From JAATGA01 sp047605605 (GTDB lineage Bacteria; Pseudomonadota; Alphaproteobacteria; Rhodobacterales; Rhodobacteraceae), in contig JASGFG010000009.1 of the NCBI GenBank assembly GCA_047605605.1, positions 1-61,545 on the forward strand: a DNA stretch of 61,545 nt. Direction: 5' to 3'. Below are positions 16,182-24,327 of the stretch, one piece after another; the stretch's first letter is position 1, and each line of letters opens with the position of its first letter. Under the pieces are notes generated by a model. It did no database searches. It was not told the DNA's origin and worked only from the letters and a program-made list of their open reading frames with translations. The position numbers were made by a program, and so were the translations under genes.

Positions 16182-17543
16182 ATGCCTGCCAACCTGACCC
16201 TTGACACCCTTGCCGCCGCCGTTGACGCGGGCGAGATCGACACCGTTCTGGTCTGCGCCCCCGACATGCAGGGACGCCTGATGGGCAAACGCTTTCACGC
16301 GCGGTTCTTTCTGGACAACCATGCGGAAACCCACTGCTGCAACTATCTGCTGGCCGTAGACATGGAGATGAACACCGTCCCCGGATACCGCTCGGCCGGG
16401 TGGGAGCGGGGATATGGCGATTACGTCATGCGCCCCGACCTGTCGACGCTGCGCCGCATTCCGTGGCTGCCGGGCACCGCGCTGGTGCTGTGCGACCTGC
16501 TGGACCACGACACGCAGGAAGAGGTTTCCGTTTCCCCCCGCGCGATCCTAAAGAAACAGGTGGCCCGCGCCAGGGCGATGGGCTTCGACGCGATGATGGC
16601 GACCGAGCTGGAGTTCTTTCTGTTCGAGAACAGCTATGAAAGCTTTCGCGACAAGGGCTTTGCCGGGCTGACGCCGATTTCCGGCTATAACGAGGATTAC
16701 CACATCTTCCAGACCTCGAAGGAAGAAGATGTGATGCGCACCATCCGCAATGCGCTTTATGCCGCCGGGATTCCGGTCGAAAACTCGAAAGGCGAGGCCG
16801 AGGCGGGTCAAGAGGAAATCAACTACCGCTATTCCGACGCGCTGGACACCGCCGACAACCACACGCTGATCAAGCAGGCGACCAAGGAAATCGCCTGGGC
16901 CAAGGGCAAGTCCGTGACCTTCATGGCCAAATATGACCATCGCCGGGCCGGATCGGCCGCGCATGTGCATCAATCGTTGTGGAAGGATGGCAAGCCCGCC
17001 TTCTATGACCATGACGATCCGCATGGCATGTCGGCCACGATGAAGCAGTTCGTGGCCGGGCAGTTGGCCCATGCCGAGGAAATCACCGTGTTCCTGGCGC
17101 CCTATGTCAACAGCTACAAACGGTTCACCATTGGCATGTTCGCGCCGACCAAGGCCGTCTGGTCCACCGACAACCGCACCGCCGGTTTCCGCGTCTGCGG
17201 CGCGCATACCAAGGCGGTGCGGGTGGAATGCCGCATTCCCGGCGCCGATGTGAACCCCTATCTGACCTGTGCGGCGCTGCTGGCCGCGGGGCTGGCGGGG
17301 ATCGAGGGCAAGATGGAACTGGAACCCGAAATGCGCGGCGACATGTATCACGCGACCGGCGTGCGCGAGGTGCCAAAGAACCTGCGCGATGCGACGGCGA
17401 AACTGAACGGGTCGGCCATGCTGCGGGCGGCCCTTGGCGACGACGTGGTGGACCATTACACCCATGCCGCCGAATGGGAAATCGCCGAGACCGACCGCGT
17501 CGTCACCGACTTCGAACTGCAAAGGCTGCTGGAACGGGCATGA
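16182..17543 (+). CDS. glutamine synthetase family gamma-glutamyl-amine ligase
   Basis: A 453-residue GS-fold ATP-dependent ligase. Catalytic-core motifs are ATELEFFLFE, EAEAGQEEINYRYSDALDTA, AGSAAHVHQSLW and VECRIPGADVNPYL. It is not a housekeeping GlnA: the adenylylation-site tail of GlnA is missing, and the substrate loop differs (TAGFRVCGAHTKAVRVECR). GS-like enzymes next to amine permeases and dehydrogenases typically join glutamate to an amine, as in GlnA4 of Streptomyces coelicolor for ethanolamine or IpuC for isopropylamine. Ethanolamine is the preferred substrate here because of the permease and the alcohol dehydrogenase. Confidence 0.88.
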   Translation: MPANLTLDTLAAAVDAGEIDTVLVCAPDMQGRLMGKRFHARFFLDNHAETHCCNYLLAVDMEMNTVPGYRSAGWERGYGDYVMRPDLSTLRRIPWLPGTALVLCDLLDHDTQEEVSVSPRAILKKQVARARAMGFDAMMATELEFFLFENSYESFRDKGFAGLTPISGYNEDYHIFQTSKEEDVMRTIRNALYAAGIPVENSKGEAEAGQEEINYRYSDALDTADNHTLIKQATKEIAWAKGKSVTFMAKYDHRRAGSAAHVHQSLWKDGKPAFYDHDDPHGMSATMKQFVAGQLAHAEEITVFLAPYVNSYKRFTIGMFAPTKAVWSTDNRTAGFRVCGAHTKAVRVECRIPGADVNPYLTCAALLAAGLAGIEGKMELEPEMRGDMYHATGVREVPKNLRDATAKLNGSAMLRAALGDDVVDHYTHAAEWEIAETDRVVTDFELQRLLERA

Positions 17544-17565
17544 CCGTTCGGGCCGGGAGAGAAAA

Positions 17566-18957
17566 ATGAGCAAAGTCATCCACCTGATCTCGCCCGTCGA
17601 GGGCACGATCTATATCGGCCGCGACGCGCTGACGCTGGAAGAGGCGGAATTCGCCGTCGCCCGCGCCAAGGCCGCGCAGCCCGAATGGGCCGCCCGCCCG
17701 CTGGCCGACCGGATCGCGCTGGTCAAGGCCGCCATTGACGAGTTGGACAAGGTAAAGCCGGTTCTGGTCGAGGAACTGGCCCTGCAAATGGGCCGCCCCG
17801 TGCGCTATGGCGGCGAGTTCGGCGGCGTGCATGACCGCACCAACTACATGGCCGAGATTGCGGCGACGGAACTCGCGCCGAAGGTGATCGAGGACTCCAA
17901 CCGCTTCAAACGCAATATCGCGCGCGAACCCGTGGGCGTGGTCTTCGTCATCGCGCCGTGGAACTACCCCTATCTGACGGCGATCAACACCATCGTCCCC
18001 GCCCTGATCGCTGGGAACACGGTGATGCTGAAACACGCGAGCCAGACGCTGAAGGTCGGCGAGCGGCTGGCCGAGGCGTTCGAGGCCGCGGGCCTGCCCG
18101 AGGGCGTGTTCCAGAACGTGGTGCTGGACCATGCCACGACCGAGCGGCTGATCGAACAGCGCAGCTTCGGGTTCATCAACTTCACCGGATCGGTCGGGGG
18201 CGGCACCGCCATCGAAAAGGCCGCCGCAGGCACCTTCACCGGCGTGGGCCTTGAACTGGGCGGGAAAGACCCCGGCTATGTCCGCGCCGATGCCGATCTG
18301 GATGCCGCCGTCGACACGCTAATGGACGGGGCGATGTATAACTCGGGCCAGTGCTGCTGCGGGATCGAGCGGATTTATGTCCATGAATCGCTCTATGACG
18401 CCTTTGTCGAAAAGGCCGTCGCCTGGGTGAACAAGCTGGTCCTCGGCAACCCGCTGGAGGAGGAGACGACCCTTGGCCCGATGGCGAACAAGCGGTTCGC
18501 CGATGTGGTGCGCAGCCAGATCGCCGATGCCGTGACCGAAGGGGCACGCGCCCTGATCGACCCCGTGCTGTTCCCCGCCGACACGGGCGAGGATGCCTAT
18601 CTGGCCCCGCAGATCCTGGTCGACGTGAACCACGAGATGCGGGTGATGCGCGAGGAAAGCTTTGGCCCCGTGGTCGGCATCATGGCCGTCTCGGGCGACG
18701 AGGAAGCCATCGCGGCGATGAACGATTGCGACTATGGCCTGACCTGTTCGGTCTGGACGCAAGACGTTGACGCGGCGGCCGAAATCGGCGCGCGGCTGGA
18801 AACCGGCACGGTGTTCATGAACCGCTGCGACTATCTGGACCCCGCCCTGTGCTGGACCGGCTGCAAAGACACCGGGCGCGGGGCGTCGCTGTCCTACCTC
18901 GGCTATCTTTCGGTCACGCGACCGAAATCCTACCATCTGAAAAAGGTGACGAAATGA
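17566..18957 (+). CDS. NAD(P)-dependent aldehyde dehydrogenase
   Basis: A 463-residue class I-type aldehyde dehydrogenase. Motifs in order are FVIAPWNYPYLTAINT, FTGSVGGGTAIEKAA, the general-base Glu in LELGGKDPGYV, the catalytic Cys in NSGQCCCGIERIYV, and ESFGPVVGIMAV near the end. In the proposed pathway it would oxidise gamma-glutamyl-aminoacetaldehyde to gamma-glutamylglycine (inference). ATG 17566 lies 22 bases after the ligase stop with GGGAGAG upstream. Its stop overlaps the next start (ATGA), so oxidation steps appear translationally coupled. Confidence 0.92.
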   Translation: MSKVIHLISPVEGTIYIGRDALTLEEAEFAVARAKAAQPEWAARPLADRIALVKAAIDELDKVKPVLVEELALQMGRPVRYGGEFGGVHDRTNYMAEIAATELAPKVIEDSNRFKRNIAREPVGVVFVIAPWNYPYLTAINTIVPALIAGNTVMLKHASQTLKVGERLAEAFEAAGLPEGVFQNVVLDHATTERLIEQRSFGFINFTGSVGGGTAIEKAAAGTFTGVGLELGGKDPGYVRADADLDAAVDTLMDGAMYNSGQCCCGIERIYVHESLYDAFVEKAVAWVNKLVLGNPLEEETTLGPMANKRFADVVRSQIADAVTEGARALIDPVLFPADTGEDAYLAPQILVDVNHEMRVMREESFGPVVGIMAVSGDEEAIAAMNDCDYGLTCSVWTQDVDAAAEIGARLETGTVFMNRCDYLDPALCWTGCKDTGRGASLSYLGYLSVTRPKSYHLKKVTK

Positions 18958-20111
18958 GCGATACTCCCGCAGGGCGGGCCAACTGGTCCTATCCGACGGC
19001 CGTGAAATTCGGCGCGGGCCGCATCAGCGAACTGGCCGAACAGTGCAAGGCCGTGGGGCTGAAAAAGCCGCTGCTCGTCACCGACAAGGCGCTGGCCAGC
19101 CTGCCGATCACGGCACAGGCGCTGGACATCCTGGCCGATGCCGGTCTGGGCCGCGCGGTGTTTTCCGACGTGGACCCGAACCCCAACGAAAAGAACATGG
19201 AGGCGGGCCTGGCCGTCTATCGTTCGGGCGGGCATGACGGCGTAGTGTGTTTCGGCGGCGGCTCCGCGCTGGATCTGGGCAAGATGATCGCGCTGATGGT
19301 CGGCCAGACCATCCCGGTCTGGGATCTGGAGGATATCGGCGACTGGTATACCCGCGCCGATGCCTCGAAGATCGCGCCGATCATCGCCGTGCCGACGACC
19401 GCCGGAACCGGGTCCGAGGTGGGCCGTGCGGGCGTGCTGACCAATTCCGCGACGCACAAGAAGAAGATCATCTTCCACCCGAAGCTGCTGCCCGCGGTCA
19501 CCATCTGCGACCCGGAACTGACGGTGGGGATGCCGAAATTCATCACCGCCGGCACCGGGATGGATGCGTTGGCCCATTGCCTTGAGGCATATTGCAGCCC
19601 CTTCTATCACCCGATGTCCCAAGGCATCGCGCTGGAGGGGATGCGGCTGGTGTTTGAAAACCTGCCCCGCGCCTATGCCGAACCCACTGACCTTGAGGCA
19701 CGCGGCCAGATGATGTCCGCCGCCGCCATGGGCGCGGTGGCCTTCCAGAAAGGTCTGGGCGCGATCCACTCGCTGTCCCACCCCGTCGGCGCGGTCTACA
19801 ACACCCATCACGGCACGACGAATGCCGTGGTCATGCCCATGGTGCTGGAGTTCAACCGCCCCGCCATCGAGGACCGGATCGACCGCGCCGCCGCCTATCT
19901 GGGCATCGACGGCGGCTTCGCGGGCTTCCACGACCGGATCATGGAACTGCGCAGCCTGCTGAACATCCCCGAAAACCTGTCGGCGATGGGGGTGCAATAT
20001 GGCGATCTGGACCGGCTGGCCGAAATGGCGCTGGAGGATCCGTCCTGCGGCGGCAACCCGGTGCCGCTGACGCTGGAAAACCTGCGCCAGCTGTTCGACG
20101 CCTGCATGTAG
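18954..20111 (+). CDS. iron-containing alcohol dehydrogenase
   Basis: A 385-residue group III alcohol dehydrogenase. It shows the nucleotide motif CFGGGSALDLGKMIAL, TTAGTGSEVGRAGVLTN, and the metal-binding histidines in ALAHCLEAY, HSLSHPVGAVYNTHHG. It would oxidise the primary alcohol of gamma-glutamylethanolamide to the aldehyde used by the preceding enzyme (inference). The ATGA overlap with the aldehyde dehydrogenase gene supports sequential action, which also keeps a reactive aldehyde from accumulating. Confidence 0.92.
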   Translation: MSDTPAGRANWSYPTAVKFGAGRISELAEQCKAVGLKKPLLVTDKALASLPITAQALDILADAGLGRAVFSDVDPNPNEKNMEAGLAVYRSGGHDGVVCFGGGSALDLGKMIALMVGQTIPVWDLEDIGDWYTRADASKIAPIIAVPTTAGTGSEVGRAGVLTNSATHKKKIIFHPKLLPAVTICDPELTVGMPKFITAGTGMDALAHCLEAYCSPFYHPMSQGIALEGMRLVFENLPRAYAEPTDLEARGQMMSAAAMGAVAFQKGLGAIHSLSHPVGAVYNTHHGTTNAVVMPMVLEFNRPAIEDRIDRAAAYLGIDGGFAGFHDRIMELRSLLNIPENLSAMGVQYGDLDRLAEMALEDPSCGGNPVPLTLENLRQLFDACM

Positions 20112-20118
20112 GGCCAAG

Positions 20119-20141
20119 GCCCCCGGCCTTGCGCCGGGGGC
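20119..20141 (+). promoter_or_regulatory. hairpin covering the ribosome-binding site of the FAD oxidase
   Basis: GCCCCCGGC (20119-20127) and GCCGGGGGC (20133-20141) form a perfect 9-bp stem with a five-base loop. The only Shine-Dalgarno-like stretch before ATG 20149 is the GGGGG in the downstream arm, so the hairpin should hide it. There is no T-run, so it is not a standard terminator. It may lower or condition translation of the last gene of the operon. Confidence 0.6.
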
Positions 20142-20148
20142 GACCATC

Positions 20149-21390
20149 ATGCAGCACGCGACCACCGACATTGCCATCCTTGGCGCGGGCGTCATCGGCC
20201 TGGCCATCGCCCACCGGCTGCTGGCCGAGGGGCGGACCGTCACGCTGGTCGATCCGGGCGAGCCGGGGATGGGGTGCAGTTACGGCAACGCGGGCACCAT
20301 CGCCGATTACGCGGTGATGCCGGTCGGCACGCCGGATGTGCTGAAGAACCTGCCCTCGCTGCTGTTCGACCGGAACTCGCCGCTGGCGATCCGGAAGGCG
20401 GCGCTGCCGACGCTGGCCCCGTGGCTGCTGCGGTTCGCGCGCCAGTCGCTGCCGGGCGCGGCGCGGCGCAATGCGGCGGCGATTGCGGCCTTGGTGGCCG
20501 ATGCCTGCCCGCGCTGGACCGACCTTGCGGCGGAGATCGGCGGCAGCAGCATCCTGCAACATCGCGGCTGCCTTTACCTCTATGAAACCGAAAAGGCGCG
20601 GGATGCGGCCAAGGCCGATATGGCGGGCCGCCGCGCGCTTGGGATTTCGGTGGATCTGATCGACGGCAGCGCCCTGGCTGCGATGGAGCCGGGCCTTCCC
20701 GAAATGGCGGGCGCGGCGTTTTTCCCCAGGGCGGTGTTCCTGAACGACCCCGGCGCGATGATGCGCCTGCTCGCGGGCCATGTCGGACAGCAGGCCGAAA
20801 TCCTGAAGGCGCGCGCCGAGCGAGTCGAGCGTCTGCCCAATGGCGTGCGGATCACCGGCCCGGGGCTGAGCCTCCACGCCCGCCGCGTGGTGATCGCCGC
20901 GGGGGCGCATTCGCGGGCGCTGGCGGCCTCGGCCGGGGACCGGATCCCGCTGGATACCGAACGCGGCTATCATCTGGAATGGGATATGCCCGCGCCGCCG
21001 CTGACCCGCCCCGCCTGCCCCACCGCGCGGGGGTTCTATCTGTGCCCGATGGCCGGACGGCTGCGTGCGGCGGGAACGGTGGAGCTGGGCGGGCTGACCG
21101 CCCCGCCCTCACCCCACCGGCTGAACCGGCTGGCCGAAGAGGCGCGCTCGGTGTTTGCGACGCTCGGGCGGCCCGACAGGGAATGGATGGGCTTTCGCCC
21201 CTCGATGCCCGATTCCGTGCCGGTAATCGGCCCCTCGCCCAAGGGAGCGGAGGTGATCCACGCCTATGGCCACGGCCATATCGGCCTGACGCTGGCCCCG
21301 GTGACGGCGGCGATGGTGGCGGATGTGGTGGCCGGTCGGCAGCCGCGCGCGGCAATGGCGGCCTGCCTGCCGTCGCGGTTCCACCCGTGA
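20149..21390 (+). CDS. FAD-dependent D-amino acid dehydrogenase / glycine oxidase-like protein
   Basis: A 413-residue DAO-family flavoprotein. The FAD dinucleotide motif is AILGAGVIGLAIAHRLL, followed by GCSYGNAGTIADYAVMP, typical of DadA. The C-terminal half has RGFYLCPMAGRLRAAGTVELG and YGHGHIGLTLAP. It oxidatively deaminates small amino acids at the membrane or in the cytosol. As last gene of the amine cluster it could turn the released glycine into glyoxylate and ammonia (inference); D-alanine-type or other substrates are equally possible from sequence alone. Confidence 0.85.
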   Translation: MQHATTDIAILGAGVIGLAIAHRLLAEGRTVTLVDPGEPGMGCSYGNAGTIADYAVMPVGTPDVLKNLPSLLFDRNSPLAIRKAALPTLAPWLLRFARQSLPGAARRNAAAIAALVADACPRWTDLAAEIGGSSILQHRGCLYLYETEKARDAAKADMAGRRALGISVDLIDGSALAAMEPGLPEMAGAAFFPRAVFLNDPGAMMRLLAGHVGQQAEILKARAERVERLPNGVRITGPGLSLHARRVVIAAGAHSRALAASAGDRIPLDTERGYHLEWDMPAPPLTRPACPTARGFYLCPMAGRLRAAGTVELGGLTAPPSPHRLNRLAEEARSVFATLGRPDREWMGFRPSMPDSVPVIGPSPKGAEVIHAYGHGHIGLTLAPVTAAMVADVVAGRQPRAAMAACLPSRFHP

Positions 21391-21597
21391 CGCCGGGTTT
21401 CGGAATTTGATCCCGTCCACGGAGTGAAAGAAGACTTCGCCCAGCAGGATTTGCCTGCAACAAGACGGTGTGGAATTGCGCCGAAGCACGCGCGCGGCAA
21501 CGGGATTCGTCGCCGGAAGACCGACCGGCCGTCATACCGCCCAGATGGCCCAGCAGCCAGCCCATGCGGCGCAAACACCTGGTATTCAAAGAAAAAA

Positions 21598-21674
21598 TGG
21601 CGGACCCGGAGCGATTCGAACGCCCGACCCTCAGATTCGTAGTCTGATGCTCTATCCAGCTGAGCTACGGGTCC
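21598..21674 (-). tRNA. tRNA-Arg (anticodon ACG)
   Basis: Minus-strand sequence folds as a full cloverleaf. The acceptor arm GGACCCG pairs with CGGGTCC. The D arm is GCTC-AGCTGGATA-GAGC. The anticodon stem CAGAC/.TCTG frames loop CTACGAA with anticodon ACG. A GTTCGAA-type T loop and an encoded CCA end (21598-21600) complete it. A T-rich run (TTTTTTCTTT) follows the CCA. The 207 bases between the oxidase gene and this tRNA show no supported gene. Confidence 0.95.
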
Positions 21675-21729
21675 GTCGTGGGCGGTCATGTAACCGCCCC
21701 CGCCCGGCAGCGCAAGGGCGAAAACGCAA

Positions 21730-23166
21730 TTATTCGCCCAGCGTATCGCCGCCTTTCGGCAGATGGATGACGAACTCGGTTCCGTCCTCGCCGGTGCGTG
21801 CCAGTTCCAGGCGCCCGCCATGCCCGCGCACCAGTTCGGCCGCGATGGTCAGGCCAAGGCCGGTGCCCCCCTTGCGGACACCGCCCTGAAAGGCGGCGAA
21901 CAGATGTTCCCGCGCCTTGGGCGGCAGGCCGGGGCCGGTGTCGCCGACACGAATCCACCAGTCCGATTCGTCCTCGCCCGCGCCGATCTCGATCGTGCCG
22001 GGCTGGCCGGTCGCCTCGATGGCCTGCCGGGCGTTGCGCACCAGATTGGTCAGGACGCGGTGAAGCTGTTCGCTGTCGGCCCGGATCGTCAGGCCGGCGG
22101 GCACGTCGATCAGGCAGGCGATCACCGCGCCCCCGGCCCCCAGCCCCTCGCCCTCGATCACCTCCTCGGCCAGACGGCGCAGCGCAAAGCGCTTCAGCTG
22201 CGGCGGCGGCTCCTCGGCCTTGCCGAAGGCCAGCGTCGACTCGCACAGCGATACGGCGCGACTGATGGAGGCGACGAGCTTGGGCGCGGCGCGGGCGACG
22301 GCGGGATCTTCGCTGCCCTCCATCCGGTCGGCGAAAAGCTGGGCCGTCGTCAGGATGTTGCGCAGGTCGTGGCTGATCTTGGCGACGGCGCCGCCCAGCT
22401 GGGCCAGACGCTCCTTCTGGCGCAGCGCCCCGGTCAGCTGGGTCTGCATCGACTGCAACGCCTCTTCGGCGATGCGCAATTCCTCGATCCGGGCGGTGGG
22501 GGCGATGACGCGGCGGGCATCCTCGGGCGCCTCGGCATAGGCTTGCATGTGCCGCACCACGCGCCGGATCGGCACCACCATCAGCCGCCGCACCGCGACG
22601 AACAGCAGGAATGCCGTCACGACCGAGATCAGTGCCGACATGACCAGAAGCTGAAGCCCGTAGTCGATCATCGCCCGGCGCAACGCGGCGGTGTCCATCG
22701 TGATCTCGATCAGCAGCCCCGCAGACTGCACCGGCACGCCGATGACGCGGATCACCCGCGGCGTCGGGTCGGCCAGAACGCCGCCCGCATCGCGGATCAG
22801 CTGCCACGGCCCCGCCAGCCGCAGGTCATAGGTGTCGTGGATCGGCTCGGGGATGGGCGAGGACAGGACCAGCTGGCGCACCTCGTCGCGTCGCAGCACG
22901 ACGTTGAAGACCTCGGCGTTGGACAGCAGTTCCTTTTCCAGATCCGGGCTGATCATGTCGGGCGAGGCCAGCACCGCCAGCGCCGCGATCTGCGCCTTTT
23001 CCAGCCGCAACAGCAGATAATCGGCCCGATACCGCGCCACCGAGGGCACGAGAATCAGCACCTCGGCCAACATGACGAAGGCAAGGGTCACAAGCAGGAA
23101 CCGCCCCGACAGCGAGTTCAGGAAGCCCCGAAGGCCCCGTCTGCGATTCAATCCCACGTCCCTCAT
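21730..23166 (-). CDS. membrane-bound sensor histidine kinase
   Basis: A 478-residue kinase. The first membrane segment lies near residues 20-40 (FLLVTLAFVMLAEVLILV), a periplasmic sensing region spans about 45-185, and the second membrane segment (LLVMSALISVVTAFLLFVAV) leads into a HAMP-like linker. The H box KISHDLRN has its His near residue 266. The ATPase domain has the N box NLVRNARQA, G1 GDTGPGLP and G2 GGTGLGLTIA. No response regulator is adjacent, so this is an orphan kinase. ATG 23166 gives a short basic N-terminus before the first helix. Confidence 0.88.
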   Translation of the reverse strand: MRDVGLNRRRGLRGFLNSLSGRFLLVTLAFVMLAEVLILVPSVARYRADYLLLRLEKAQIAALAVLASPDMISPDLEKELLSNAEVFNVVLRRDEVRQLVLSSPIPEPIHDTYDLRLAGPWQLIRDAGGVLADPTPRVIRVIGVPVQSAGLLIEITMDTAALRRAMIDYGLQLLVMSALISVVTAFLLFVAVRRLMVVPIRRVVRHMQAYAEAPEDARRVIAPTARIEELRIAEEALQSMQTQLTGALRQKERLAQLGGAVAKISHDLRNILTTAQLFADRMEGSEDPAVARAAPKLVASISRAVSLCESTLAFGKAEEPPPQLKRFALRRLAEEVIEGEGLGAGGAVIACLIDVPAGLTIRADSEQLHRVLTNLVRNARQAIEATGQPGTIEIGAGEDESDWWIRVGDTGPGLPPKAREHLFAAFQGGVRKGGTGLGLTIAAELVRGHGGRLELARTGEDGTEFVIHLPKGGDTLGE

Positions 23167-23288
23167 GACCCGTCGCGCTCGCGGTTCCGTTACCGCCGCA
23201 CGGCCAGAAGATAGGGCAGCCTTCGGCAGGCGAAAGGGGGAAAGCCGGGATCCGGCGGAAAATCGGCGGAAATTCTGCCCATAGCGCG

Positions 23289-23317
23289 TTGACTTGGGGC
23301 GCGGCCGACCGTAAAGG
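23289..23317 (+). promoter_or_regulatory. candidate rpmH promoter
   Basis: TTGACT (23289-23294) and TAAAGG (23312-23317) are separated by 17 bases and lie about 70 bases before rpmH. The -35 box is good and the -10 box is poor. The rest of the 221-base spacer between the kinase and rpmH shows no gene. Confidence 0.4.
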
Positions 23318-23387
23318 ACGGGCCTTGAATGAAGCGGCGCTCGAATCCCCGGTGGTTTGCGCTGCCTGGAAGATAAGGATAGCCGCG

Positions 23388-23522
23388 ATGAAACGCACGT
23401 TCCAACCCTCGAATCTGGTCCGCAGCCGCCGCCACGGCTTTCGTGCCCGCATGGCCACCAAAGGCGGCCGTCTGGTGCTGGCCGCCCGCCGCGCCAAGGG
23501 CCGCAAGAAGCTGTCGGCCTGA
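23388..23522 (+). CDS. rpmH: 50S ribosomal protein L34
   Basis: A 44-residue basic protein. It begins MKRTFQPSNLVRSRRHGF and ends with GRKKLSA, diagnostic of L34, a component of the large ribosomal subunit. The start is fixed by this conserved N-terminus. It heads the conserved rpmH-rnpA-yidD group. Confidence 0.97.
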   Translation: MKRTFQPSNLVRSRRHGFRARMATKGGRLVLAARRAKGRKKLSA

Positions 23523-23557
23523 TCTTTCCGGCCCCGCGCGGGGCTGAAAGGAATGCC

Positions 23558-23986
23558 ATGACACCGCCGGAGCATCAGGGCCAAGGCATTGCCGAGCCGC
23601 CCGAAGCAGACCCGGCGGTTTTGTCATGTCTGAATGCGCCCCCGCTTGAAACCCTGCGTCAGCGTGCCGATTTCCTGCGCGCCGCCTCGGCCCGCAGGCA
23701 AAGCGCGGGCGGGTTTCTGGTGCAGGCGCGCAACCGGGGCGATGGCACGCCTGCCCTTCGGGTGGGCTTTACCGCATCGAAAAAGGTCGGGAACGCGGTC
23801 TTTCGCAACCGCGCGAAACGCCGCCTGCGAGAGGTCGCGCGCGCCCTTCTGCCCCGGCTGGGGCGACTGGGCTGGGACTACGTTCTGGTCGCGCGCCCCG
23901 GCGTGACGGTGGACCGGCCCTTTGCCGATCTGCTGGCCGATCTGGAAACCGCGCTGCGGCAGATCCACCGGGATCGCGCCAGATGA
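23558..23986 (+). CDS. rnpA: ribonuclease P protein component
   Basis: A 142-residue basic protein that assists the RNase P RNA in tRNA 5' processing. The signature RNR motif is present as NAVFRNRAKRRLREVAR, preceded by VGFTASKKVGN. An N-terminal extension of about 30 residues precedes the usual LRQRADFLRAA start and is rich in Pro and Glu. GAAAGGA precedes ATG 23558. The stop overlaps the yidD start (ATGA). Confidence 0.95.
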   Translation: MTPPEHQGQGIAEPPEADPAVLSCLNAPPLETLRQRADFLRAASARRQSAGGFLVQARNRGDGTPALRVGFTASKKVGNAVFRNRAKRRLREVARALLPRLGRLGWDYVLVARPGVTVDRPFADLLADLETALRQIHRDRAR

Positions 23987-24252
23987 CGCCGCTGGCACAG
24001 GTTCTGGCCGCGCCCGTCCGGGCCTATCGCCTGATCCTGTCGCCATGGGTGGGTCATGGCTGCCGGTTCCAGCCCACATGTTCGGCCTATGCGATGCAGG
24101 CGCTGGAAATGCACGGCGGCTTGCGGGGAGGCTGGCTGACCGCACGCCGGATCTGCCGCTGTCACCCCTGGGGCGGGCATGGCTATGACCCGGTGCCGGG
24201 CGCGGACCCGCTGCATGATGCCGGGCAGGCCACGCCAGCCGACAGGGACTGA
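23983..24252 (+). CDS. yidD: membrane protein insertion efficiency factor YidD
   Basis: An 89-residue protein of the UPF0161 family that assists YidC-dependent membrane insertion. Diagnostic motifs are AYRLILSPWVGHGCRFQPTC (Cys-rich core), SAYAMQALEMHG and CRCHPWGGHGYDPVP. It overlaps rnpA by four bases. The usual downstream yidC does not follow here; ttcA does. Confidence 0.95.
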   Translation: MTPLAQVLAAPVRAYRLILSPWVGHGCRFQPTCSAYAMQALEMHGGLRGGWLTARRICRCHPWGGHGYDPVPGADPLHDAGQATPADRD

Positions 24253-24327
24253 CCCCCCCGCAGGCCATTTGTCATCCGCGCCGCTTTGCGGCATATGGGA
24301 CCATCACATCGCCCCAAGGTCATCCCC

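Noticed and set aside
21391..21597. Possible small gene between the oxidase gene and tRNA-Arg
   Set aside because: Short frames on both strands have no ribosome-binding site or recognisable sequence; treated as spacer.
21598..21674. tRNA gene as an integration site for a mobile element
   Set aside because: No partial tRNA copy or integrase is nearby; the integrated element in this window uses dusA.
23289..23560. Chromosome origin next to rpmH
   Set aside because: No cluster of DnaA boxes, no dnaA or dnaN gene, and no AT-rich unwinding region was seen.
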